This document shows, in pieces, positions 9,666-24,500 of a stretch of DNA of 64,000 nucleotides. The position numbers were made by a program, and so were the translations under genes. The stretch is from Mimachlamys varia (Eukaryota; Mollusca; Bivalvia; Pectinida; Pectinidae): contig OX392529.1 in assembly GCA_947623455.1 (NCBI GenBank), forward strand, positions 4,774,001 to 4,838,000, given 5' to 3'. Positions within the stretch are counted from its first letter, which is position 1. The number at the start of each line of letters is the position of its first letter. The notes beneath the pieces were generated by a model. That model saw only the letters and a list, made by a program, of their open reading frames with translations, did no database searches and was not told the origin of the DNA.

Positions 9666-11147
9666 ATGTCGGCTTCAAATGAAAATCCCGGATGTGCTCG
9701 CCATCAGGGGGCGCGGTTGTCGCACGTGTGTTTGGACTGTGACGACGAGTTGGTATGTCTAGAGTGTAACGACGACCTTCACAAAGGTCATAACCTACAA
9801 GAGGTCAGCGACGACTTACCCAAAAAACGTGAGGTCATTCGTCAATACATGAAGAATATCTCGTCTAAAGAAAGTAACAAGTTCCATGGTACAGTAGAAG
9901 ATACAGAAGTCGAACTGTTAGACAACAGTGTAATATTCGGATCATTGGTAGCGAGAATCAGAAGACAAGGGAAGGAAATGAAGGATGCTGTTGACACTGT
10001 CGTGGACCGGTCAGTAGCTATATGTAAAAACATCGAACGACATAACGCCGACCTCTTAGAAACCTACAAAGCTTCACAGCTAAGGGAAGGCCGACAGCCT
10101 GAAGTGGCGACTTGTGAGAAAGTCATCACTTCAGGAACGAGTGAAGAGGTGGTGAAACTGGCCAAGATGTGTCAAAATCATCCCTCTCCCGTAAACCTCC
10201 AGACGATGAACTTCATCAGTAGGCCTGTAGTCACCGAACATCTAAAACATATGCTGGGGACATTGGCAATAAATGGACTTGACCAAGCCTACCAACGTAC
10301 AAATAAATACACTATTCTATCTCAGTTTGAACATGTGACGACTGTCAGTACCTGTCGCAGTACGAAGGACCAACAAGACCAGGCCTGGCTGTCACACTGG
10401 GGCGACGACGTCATATACAGAGTGGACCGACAAGGTCATGTGAAGGACAAGGTAGGTTGTGGTATGAAGGTCCGCCACATGGCCCTCTGCCCTAAGACAG
10501 GGAGAGTGTGGTTCTGTTGCTGGGAGGACGGTACCGTCCGGGAGGTTTTGGACAGTCCAGTGACTAGGATAGTGACTGACCTATCCCCTATGTCTCTCTG
10601 TGTCACGGCAGACAGCACGGTGGTGGTGGGTGTGGCGGGGGACATCAGACTGTACACGACGGACGGTCGGACCGTGATCGTCGAGGACCTTCCCTGTAGA
10701 CAGACGGCGGTGACGCCACACCACCTGGCCTGCTGTTCCGTGACGGGGGATGTCGCGGCGGCTGACAACGAAGGTGTAGTGTATGACGAGTACATCTCTG
10801 GGTCAGGGTCAGGGAAACACCCTCATGTCAAGGTCATGGATAAACATCTCAAAGTGAGGTTCCGTTACCCAACCACAGCGAGACAGGAAGTAAACGCCCA
10901 CCAGCTATTGCGCTACCCGTACGACGTGTGTTTCGATGAGACAGGACACATACTGGTGGCGGACTGGGCCACGCACTCTGTTTTACAGATAGACGGAGGG
11001 CGTGGCCACTTCCTGAGAACCGTGTATACGAGCGACGCGGCCCCACACACCATCAGCCGGCGACGCGGTGGCGGGCTTTGGGTGGGACTTGTGGGTCGGA
11101 CTGTCAAGGTGTTTGAGTACAGGGAAGGGGACGAGGAAGGCATATGA
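9666..11147 (+). CDS. B-box / coiled-coil / NHL-like beta-propeller protein (TRIM-like, no RING)
   Basis: An intronless gene of 493 residues. The start is the first ATG in frame (G at -3); the frame is open 36 nt further upstream but has no ATG there. Residues 10-42 form a textbook B-box 2 zinc finger: C10-x2-H13, C22-x2-C25, C31-x2-C34, H39-x2-H42. Residues about 50-160 are charged and helical, consistent with the TRIM coiled coil. Residues about 215-485 form a beta-propeller-like region, clearest in the NHL-type segment YPYDVCFDETGHILVADW near residue 410. There is no RING finger, so E3 ligase activity is not supported by the sequence. Bivalves carry many such B-box/NHL-like genes, often called TRIM45-, TRIM56- or TRIM71-like; roles in innate immunity or RNA binding are known for relatives only. 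The gene sits alone between two minisatellites. Frames on the opposite strand within it are shadows. Confidence 0.9.
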   Translation: MSASNENPGCARHQGARLSHVCLDCDDELVCLECNDDLHKGHNLQEVSDDLPKKREVIRQYMKNISSKESNKFHGTVEDTEVELLDNSVIFGSLVARIRRQGKEMKDAVDTVVDRSVAICKNIERHNADLLETYKASQLREGRQPEVATCEKVITSGTSEEVVKLAKMCQNHPSPVNLQTMNFISRPVVTEHLKHMLGTLAINGLDQAYQRTNKYTILSQFEHVTTVSTCRSTKDQQDQAWLSHWGDDVIYRVDRQGHVKDKVGCGMKVRHMALCPKTGRVWFCCWEDGTVREVLDSPVTRIVTDLSPMSLCVTADSTVVVGVAGDIRLYTTDGRTVIVEDLPCRQTAVTPHHLACCSVTGDVAAADNEGVVYDEYISGSGSGKHPHVKVMDKHLKVRFRYPTTARQEVNAHQLLRYPYDVCFDETGHILVADWATHSVLQIDGGRGHFLRTVYTSDAAPHTISRRRGGGLWVGLVGRTVKVFEYREGDEEGI

Positions 11148-11186
11148 GGTATCAACCATTATACCAACGATACATGTGAAGTCTGA

Positions 11187-11192
11187 AATAAA
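11187..11192 (+). terminator. Poly(A) signal of B-box gene
   Basis: AATAAA lies about 40 nt after the TGA stop at 11145-11147, giving a very short 3'UTR. Confidence 0.7.
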
Positions 11193-11435
11193 CTTATAAA
11201 CATGTTTAACTTCACTCATACGTCTGTGTACACTGCATGTTAAACAGCGGTAAAGTTTGTGATAATATCTATCATTGTTTTTGTTGTATAATTTGTGTGA
11301 CAATATCCATTAATATGAGTAAGCTGTGTTAATAATTTTCATGTGATAATATCCGTAAAGTGATAAAATCCGTTATTTGTGCCGTCCGCGAATGGTGACA
11401 TAATCAGTTATTTATGTACAGCCCTCCCTCGACCT
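11193..11435. other. Short unique spacer
   Basis: About 240 bp with repeated short phrases such as GTGATAATATC near 11258 and 11342, then the start of the 32-bp array. No gene seen. Confidence 0.5.
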
Positions 11436-14400
11436 ATCGCCACCCGATACCAACGCCAACCTCACATACCGCCACTCGACACTACCGCCACCTTCACATA
11501 CCGCCACCCTCAAATACTGCCACCCGATACTACCGCCACCCTCAAATACTGCTACCTGATACTACCGCCACCCTCACATACCACCACCCGATAATAACCT
11601 CACATACCACCACCCGATACTACAGCCACCCTCACATACCACCACCCGATACTACAGCCAACCTCACATACCACCACCCGATACTATCACCACTCTCATA
11701 TACCGCCACCTGATACTACCGCCACATATACTACCGCCACCCGATACTACCGCCACAGATACTACCGCCACCCTCACATACCACCACCCGATACTACAGC
11801 CAACCTCACATACCGCCATCCAATACTACCGCCACAGATACTACCGCCACCCTCACATACCACCACCCGATACTACAGCCAACCTCAAAAACCGCCACCC
11901 GATACTACCGCCACATATACTACCGCCACCCGATACTACCGCCACAGATACTACCGCCACCCTCACATACCACCACCCGATACTACAGCCAACCTCACAT
12001 ACCGCCATCCAATACTACCGCCACCCGATACTACCGCCGCCCTCACATACCACCACCCGATACTACAGCCAACCTCACATACCGCCATCCGATACTACCG
12101 CCACCCTCACATACCGCCACCCGATACTACAGCCAACCTCACATACCGCCATCCGATACTACAGCCACCCTCACATACTACCACCCGATACTACCGCCAC
12201 CCTCACATACCACCACCCGATACTACAGCCACCCTCACATACCACCACCCGATACTACAGCCAACCTCACATACCACCACCTGAAACTATCACCACTCTC
12301 ATATACCGCCACCTGATACTACCGCCACCCTCAAAAACCGCCACCCGATACTACCGCCACAGATACTACCGCCACCCGATACTACCACAACAGATACTAC
12401 CGCCATGGTCACATACCACCACCCGATACTACAGCCAACCTCACATACCGCCATCCGATACTACCGCCACCCGATACTACTGCCGCCCTCACATACCACC
12501 ACCCGATACTACTGCCGCCCTCACATACCGCCATCCGATACTACCGCCACCCTCACACACCGCCATCCGATACTACCGCCACCCTCACATACCGCCATCC
12601 AATACTACCGCCATCCTCACATACCGCCATCCGATACTACCGCCACCCTCACATACCACCACCCGATACTACAGCCAACCTCACATACCGCCATCCGATA
12701 CTACAGCCAACCTCACATACCGCCATCCGATACTACAGCCACCCTCACATACCACCACCCGATACTACCGCCACCCTCACATACTACCACCCGATACTAC
12801 CGCCACCCTCATATACCACCATCCGATACTACCGTCACCCTCACATACTGCCACCCGATACTACCGCCACCCTCATATACCACCATCCGATACTACCGTC
12901 ACCCTCACATACTGCCACTCGATACTACCGCCACCCGATACTACTGCCACACTCACATACCACCACCCAATACTACCGCCACCCTCACATACTGCCACCC
13001 GATACTACCGCCACCCTCACATACCACCATCCGATACTACCGCCACCCTCACATACCGCCACCCGATACTACCGCCACCCTCACATACCACCATCCGATA
13101 CTACCGCCACCCTCACATACCACCACCCGATACTACCGCCACCCTCACATACTGCCACCAGATACTACCGCCACCCTCACATACCACCATCCGATACTAC
13201 AGCCACCCTCACATACCACCATCCGATACTACCGCCACCCTCACATACCGCCACCCGATACTACCGCCACCCTCACATACCACCACCCGATACTACCGTC
13301 ACCCTCACATACCACCACCCGATACTACCGCCACCCTCACATACTGCCACCCGATACTACCGCCACCCTCACATACCACCATCCGATACTACCGCCACCC
13401 TCACAGACCACCATCCGATACTACCGCCACCCTCACATACCACCATCTGATACTACCGCCACCCTCACATACCACCATCCGATACTACCGCCAACCTCAC
13501 ATACCACCACCCGATACTACCGCCACCCTCACATACCACCATCCGATACTACCGCCACCCTCACATACCGCCATCCGATACTACCGCCTTCCTCACATTC
13601 CGCCACCCGATTCTACCGCCATCCTCAGATACTGCCATCCGATACTACCGCCACCCTCACATTCCGCCACCCGATACTACAGCCAACCTCACATACCGCC
13701 ATCCGATACTACAGCCACCCTCACATACCACCACCCGATACTACCGCCACCCTCACATACCACCACCCGATACTACCGCCACCCTCACATACCACCACCC
13801 GATACTACCGCCACCCTCATATACCACCATCCGATACTACCGTCACCCTCACATACCACCATCCGATACTACCGCCAACCTCACATACCACCACCCGATA
13901 CTACCGCCACCCTCACATACCACCATCCGATACTACCGCCACCCTCACATACCGCCATCCGATACTACCGCCTTCCTCACATTCCGCCACCCGATTCTAC
14001 CGCCATCCTCAGATACTGCCATCCGATACTACCGCCACCCTCACATTCCGCCACCCGATACTACAGCCAACCTCACATACCGCCATCCGATACTACAGCC
14101 ACCCTCACATACCACCACCCGATACTACCGCCACCCTCACATACCACCACCCGATACTACCGCCACCCTCACATACCACCACCCGATACTACCGCCACCC
14201 TCATATACCACCATCCGATACTACCGTCACCCTCACATACTGCCACTCGATACTACCGCCACCCGATACTACTGCCACACTCACATACCACCACCCAATA
14301 CTACCGCCACCCTCACATACTGCCACCCGATACTACCGCCACCCTCACATACCACCATCCGATACTACCGCCACCCTCACATACCGCCACCCGATACTAC

Positions 14401-15345
14401 CGCCACCCTCACATACCACCATCCGATACTACCGCCACCCTCACATACCACCACCCGATACTACCGCCACCCTCACATACTGCCACCAGATACTACCGCC
14501 ACCCTCACATACCACCATCCGATACTACCGCCACCCTCACATACTGCCACCCGATACTACCGCCACCCTCACATACCACCATCCGATACTACCGCCACCC
14601 TCACATACCGCCACCCGATACTACCGCCACCCTCACATACCACCATCCGATACTACCGCCACCCTCACATACCACCACCCGATACTACCGCCACCCTCAC
14701 ATACTGCCACCAGATACTACCGCCACCCTCACATACCACCATCCGATACTACCGCCACCCTCACATACCACCACCCGATACTACCGCCACCCTCACATAC
14801 CACCATCCGATACTACCGCCACCCTCACATACCGCCACCCGATACTACCGCCACCCTCACATACCACCACCCGATACTACCGTCACCCTCACATACCACC
14901 ACCCGATACTACCGCCACCCTCACATACTGCCACCCGATACTACCGCCACCCTCACATACCACCATCCGATACTACCGCCACCCTCACATACCACCATCC
15001 GATACTACCGCCACCCTCACATACCACCACCCGATACTACAGCCACCCTCACATACCACCATCTGATACTACCGCCACCCTCACATACCACCACCCGATA
15101 CTACCGCCACCCTCACATACCACCATCCGATACTACCGCCACCCTCACATACCACCATCTGATACTACCGCCACCCTCACATACCACCATCCGATACTAC
15201 CGCCAACCTCACATACCACCACCCGATACTACCGCCACCCTCACATACCACCATCCGATACTACCGCCACCCTCACATACCGCCATCCGATACTACCGCC
15301 ATCCTCACATACCACCATCCGATACTACCGCCATCCTCAAATACT
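11436..15345. repeat. 32-bp minisatellite, stop-free on the + strand
   Basis: About 120 units built on CCGATACTACCGCCACC followed by CTCACATACCACCAT or CGCCAC variants. The + strand is strongly C/A-rich and G-poor. The unit has no stop codon in any + frame, and 32 is not a multiple of three. A ribosome would therefore cycle through all frames, giving a 32-residue peptide repeat per three units and a 1033-codon open frame at 12405-15506. There is no sign that it is a gene. Internal duplications of 384 bp (marker GCCTTCC at 13586 and 13970) and about 1328 bp (12911 and 14239) are visible. The first ~900 bp contain more truncated units. Confidence 0.93.
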
Positions 15346-15436
15346 ACCAACTTATCCTAAGGACGGATTTCCCTTGTACATCTCCGTTAATTATCATAAC
15401 CAAATCGTTATTTAATATGTTGACACTGTCTTCACC

Positions 15437-15442
15437 TTTATT
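15437..15442 (-). terminator. Poly(A) signal of membrane-protein gene
   Basis: TTTATT on the + strand is AATAAA on the - strand, about 60 nt beyond the stop codon at 15503-15505. Confidence 0.65.
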
Positions 15443-15502
15443 ATGTATTATTGTTATAAATAATAAAATCACAAAAACAAACAAGTTTAACATTCTAATG
15501 TT

Positions 15503-19189
<3,687 letters not shown>

Positions 19190-19454
19190 CTCAAGTCATT
19201 TTGTTTAGAGGCATCTCCCCTGAAACGCAAAAACAGTACGGTAAAATAGTGTGATTCATGAATTAACAAAGACAAACCAAGATCATCTCCAATGACGCGG
19301 TGTCGTCCCGTTTGACAAATTTTCAACTGTCGACGTACATGTAGACTCGTCCTGTACGGCAATTATAATATAAGCGAACACCCATCATAACCTATACTTG
19401 TCACCGTCAACGTAAAAGACCATCCACTTCCACAGAGGGGTAACGCGGACGTGA
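19190..19454. other. 5' flank of membrane-protein gene
   Basis: Immediately upstream of the start codon (on the - strand) a good acceptor, TTTTTGCGTTTCAG, ends at 19220, so the 5'UTR may begin with an intron and a further noncoding exon. No clear TATA box was chosen. The 72-bp array begins about 265 bp upstream of the ATG. Confidence 0.4.
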
Positions 19455-20515
19455 CTGTCCACCTATCCAGTACTAGACGTCGACAAGAAAAGATAAACCA
19501 CCGCCGACGTCAGTGTCGCCTTGTTCGTATCGACCTATCCAGTACTAGACGTCGACAGGCAAAGATGGACCACCGCCGACGTCAGTGTCGCCATGTTCGT
19601 ATCGACCTATCCAGTACTTGACGTCGACAAGCAAAGATGGACCACCGCCGACGTCAGTGTCGCCTTGTTCGTATCGACCTATCCAGTACTAGACGTCGAC
19701 AAGCAAAGATGGACCACCGCCGACGTCAGTGTCGCCATGTTCGTATCGACCTATCCAGTACTAGACGTCGACAGGCAAAGATGGACCACCGCCGACGTCA
19801 GTGTCACCTTGTTCGTATCGACCTATCCAGTACTAGACGTCGACAGGCAAAGATGGACCACCGCCGACGTCAGTGTCGCCTTGTTCGTATCGACCTATCC
19901 AGTACTAGACGTCGATAAGCAAAGATGGACCACCGCCGACGTCAGTGTAGCCATGTTCGTATCGACCTATCCAGTACTAGACGTCGACAGGCAAAGATGG
20001 ACCACCGCCGACGTCAGTGTAGCCATGTTCGTATCGACCTATCCAGTACTAGACGTCGACAGGCAAAGATGGACCACCGCCGACGTCAGTGTAGCCATGT
20101 TCGTATCGACCTATCCAGTACTAGACGTCGACAAGCAAAGATGGACCACCGCCGACGTCAGTGTCGCCTTGTTCGTATCGACCTATCCAGTACTAGACGT
20201 CGACAAGCAAAGATGGACCACCGCCGACGTCAGTGTAGCCATGTTCGTATCGACCTATCCAGTACTAGACGTCGACAAGCAAAGATAAACCACCGCCGAC
20301 GTCAGTGTCGCCTTGTTCGTATCGACCTATCCAGTACTAGACGTCGACAAGCAAAGATGGACCACCGCCGACGTCAGTGTCGCCTTGTTCGTATCGACCT
20401 ATCCAGTACTAGACGTCGACAAGCAAAGATGGACCACCGCCGACGTCAGTGTCACCTTGTTCGTATCGACCTATCCAGTACTAGTGACAAGCAAAAATGG
20501 ACCACCGCCGACGTT
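19455..20515. repeat. 72-bp minisatellite, 15 copies, CpG-rich
   Basis: Fifteen units, with CCTATCC at 19462, 19534 and every 72 bp to 20470; the last unit is internally shortened. Each unit carries CCGCCGACGTCAGTG and TAGACGTCGAC, so GACGTC occurs twice per unit, and GACGTCA matches 7 of 8 bases of a CRE. Because 72 is divisible by three, an open 24-residue peptide repeat (FVSTYPVLDVDKQRWTTADV...) runs through the + strand in two frames. It has no start context, flanking exon or signal peptide and is taken as a by-product. Units are nearly identical, so the array is young. Confidence 0.93.
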
Positions 20516-21584
20516 GTGTACCACGACATCAGTACGGACACCGGTGTATAATCTGTTCTGGTGTTGTTTATCCTTTTGATGACATGTTAAAGCTACTACA
20601 TCTATAATTCATGTGAATAGTGTCACTTCAGTGTGTTGCCAGGTCGATAATTATAGCGTAATTTTAACACGTGCGTATAAAACATATGTTACCCGAAATC
20701 AATAAGTGTGAGATAACGACGTAACACCAGATTAGAGACGATTCCAGTGATGGTGTGTTAGTATTGGATGAAACCTGATTATCTCGTTATACAAGGGAAA
20801 CACCCGAGTCATATGTACATGTATAAACTGGTGTAATATGACATGTTGTGCATTATAGTCATCAATTATTGCTTTTGACGAGGTCGATCTGATAGTATAT
20901 AAACCTGTTAATATTATTATATATTTTTTATCAATATTATATAATATGATAATAATTAAAATACATTTTCTTTTAAAAAAACGATCAAAGCTGTTGTCCT
21001 ACCTTAAAAATCTGTATCCGACTTATAGTTACAACTTTAGTACAGTTGTAAGACGACCCCATTTTGAGCCCAATCGGAAACCACCGTTTCTCGTTTACGT
21101 AAAGTGCCAATAGTTCCTTATAATGTAGTTTTTGGCAAAATTTACATCTACAAAACAAATCTTGAATCTTCATTCATTTTTATTCAAAACTTTTTTGAAA
21201 CAGGTCGCTGTCTTCGATTTGTCAGAAGTGAAAAGACTTGTGTCATATCCTAACGTGTGACATCAGGTGTGTCATTTCCTGGTGCACCTAAAGTTCTTGG
21301 TATGACCGCAAACCACATGAATACACATATTGATTTTAAAAGACTCGCTAAACGCTTTTGTTAGACAATGTTCCGGTTGTAAATGAGAAAATAAACAACA
21401 CAGTACAGACCTGTAAAGGACGTTATTGAGCGATATCTACACCCTTTGTATCATGTCGGTCCCCCGTCCACCAGCACGTTCACAGGGCCATTTGGAGTAT
21501 GCAAATATTATTCTACACATTAATTGTTATGCAAATATTGTAAAACAATGCCAGGTGTGACGTAATCGCGACCAGCCGAGAGTA
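20516..21584. other. Unique spacer
   Basis: About 1 kb of AT-rich DNA. The 62-codon - strand frame at 20985-21173 has several Cys residues but no recognisable domain. Near 21560-21640 degenerate copies of the following array appear (GGCTGGTCTAGATTAGCTAA). Confidence 0.5.
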
Positions 21585-24500
21585 GCTAATATATATGAGA
21601 GTTACGGCTGGTCTAGATTAGCTAATATGTAAGTGGGGGTACTGCTGGTCTACAGTAGATAATCTGTAAGTGGGGTACTGCTAGTCTACAGTATATAATC
21701 TGTAAGTGGGGGTACTGCTAGTCTACTGTAGATAATCTGTAAGTGGGGGTACTGCTGGTCTACAGTGGATAATCTGTAAGTGGGGGTACTGCTAGTCTAC
21801 AGTAGATAATCTGTAAGTGGAGGTACTGCTGGTCTACAGTATATAATCTGTAAGTGGGGTACTGCTAGTCTACAGTATATAATCTGTAAGTGGGGGTACT
21901 GCTGGTCTACAGTGGATAATCTGTAAGTGGGGTACTGCTAGTCTACAGTATATAATCTGTAAGTGGGGGTACTGCTAGTCTACTGTAGATAATCTGTAAG
22001 TGGGGGTACTGCTGGTCTACAGTGGATAATCTGTAAGTGGGGGTACTGCTAGTCTACAGCAGATAATCTGTAAGTGGAGGTACTGCTGGTCTACAGTATA
22101 TAATCTGTAAGTGGGGTACTGCTAGTCTACAGTATATAATCTGTAAGTGGGGGTACTGCTAGTCTACAGTAGATAATCTGTAAGTGGAGGTACTGCTGGT
22201 CTACAGTGGATAATCTGTAAGTGGGGTACTGCTAGTCTACAGTATATAATCTGTAAGTGGGGGTACTGCTGGTCTACAGTGGATAATCTGTAAGTGGGGT
22301 ACTGCTAGTCTACAGTATATAATCTGTAAGTGGGGGAACTGCTGGTCTACAGTAGATAATCTGTAAGTGGAGGTACTGCTAGTCTACAGTATATAATATG
22401 TAAGTGGGGTACTGCTAGTCTATAGTATATAATCTGTAAGTGGGGGTACTGCTGGTCTACAGTGGATAATCTGTAAGTGGGGGTACTGCTGGTCTACAGT
22501 GGATAATTTGTAAGTGGGGGTACTGCTAGTCTACAGTATATAATCTGTAAGTGGGAGTACTGCTAGTCTACAGTATATAATCTGTAAGTGGGGGTACTGC
22601 TAGTCTACAGTAGATAATCTGTAAGTGGGGTACTGCTAGTCTACAGTATATAATCTGTAAGTGGGGTACTGCTGGTCTACAGTATATAATCTGTAAGTGG
22701 GGTACTGCTAGTCTACAGTAGATAATCTGTAAGTGGGGTACTGCTAGTCTACAGTAGATAATCTGTAAGTGGGGTACTGCTGGTCTACAGTATATAATAT
22801 GTAAGTGGGGGTACTGCTGGTCTACAGTGGATAATCTGTAAGTTAGCTACTGCTAGTCTACAGTATATAATCTGTAAGTAGGGGTACTGCTAGTCTAGAT
22901 TAGATAATCTGTAAGTTAGGTACTGCTAGTCTACAGTATATAATCTGTAAGTGGGGGTACTGCTAGACTACAGTAGATAATCTGTAAGTTAGCTACTGCT
23001 AGTCTACAGTATATAATCTGTAAGTGGGGTACTGCTAGTCTACAGTAGATAATCTGTAAGTTAGGTACTGCTAGTCTACAGTATATAATCTGTAAGTGGG
23101 GGTACTGCTAGTCTACAGTATATAATCTGTAAGTTAGGTACTGCTAGTCTACAGTAGATAATCTGTAAGTGGGGTACTGCTAGTCTACAGTAGATAATCT
23201 GTAAGTGGGGGTACTGCTAGTTTACAGTGGATAATCTGTAAGTAGGGGTACTGCTAGTCTACAGTGGATAATCTGTACGTGGGGGTACTGCTGGTCTACA
23301 GTAGATAATCTGTAGGTGGGGGTACTGCTAGTCTACAGTGGATAATCTGTAAGTCGGGGTACTGCTAGTCTACAGTAGATAATCCGTAAGTGGGGGTACT
23401 GCTGGTCTACAGTGGATAATCCGTAAGTGGAGGTACTGCTGGTCTACAGTATATAATCTGTAAGTAGGGGTACTGCTAGTCTACAGTAGATAATCTGTAA
23501 GTGGGGGTACTGCTTGTCTACAGTGGATAATCTGTAAGTGGGGGTACTGCTAGTCTACAGTGGATAATCTGTAAGTGGGGGTACTGCTAGTCTACAGTGG
23601 ATAATCTGTAAGTGGGGGTACGGCTAGTCTACAGTATATAATATGTAAGTGGGGGTACTGCTGGTCTACAGTATATAATCTGTAAGTGGGGTACTGCTAG
23701 TCTACAGTAGATAATCTGTAAGTGGGGTACTGCAAGTCTAGATTAGATAATCTGTAAGTTAGGCACTGCTAGTCTACAGTATATAATATGTAAGTGGGGG
23801 TACTGCTGGTCTACAGTGGATAATCTGTAAGTTAGCTACTGCTAGTCTACAGTATATAATCTGTAAGTAGGGGTACTGCTAGTCTAGATTAGATAATCTG
23901 TAAGTTAGGTACTGCTAGTCTACAGTATATAATCTGTAAGTGGGGGTACTGCTAGACTACAGTAGATAATCTGTAAGTTAGCTACTGCTAGTCTACAGTA
24001 TATAATCTGTAAGTGGGGTACTGCTAGTCTACAGTAGATAATCTGTAAGTTAGGTACTGCTAGTCTACAGTATATAATCTGTAAGTGGGGGTACTGCTAG
24101 TCTACAGTATATAATCTGTAAGTTAGGTACTGCTAGTCTACAGTAGATAATCTGTAAGTGGGGTACTGCTAGTCTACAGTAGATAATCTGTAAGTGGGGG
24201 TACTGCTAGTTTACAGTGGATAATCTGTAAGTAGGGGTACTGCTAGTCTACAGTGGATAATCTGTACGTGGGGGTACTGCTGGTCTACAGTAGATAATCT
24301 GTAGGTGGGGGTACTGCTAGTCTACAGTGGATAATCTGTAAGTCGGGGTACTGCTAGTCTACAGTAGATAATCCGTAAGTGGGGGTACTGCTGGTCTACA
24401 GTGGATAATCCGTAAGTGGAGGTACTGCTGGTCTACAGTATATAATCTGTAAGTAGGGGTACTGCTAGTCTACAGTAGATAATCTGTAAGTGGGGGTACT

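Noticed and set aside
19521..20579. 24-residue-repeat protein on the + strand
   Set aside because: Two frames are open at once over the same units, with no exon borders, start context or flanking domain. An expressed repeat protein is possible but unsupported.
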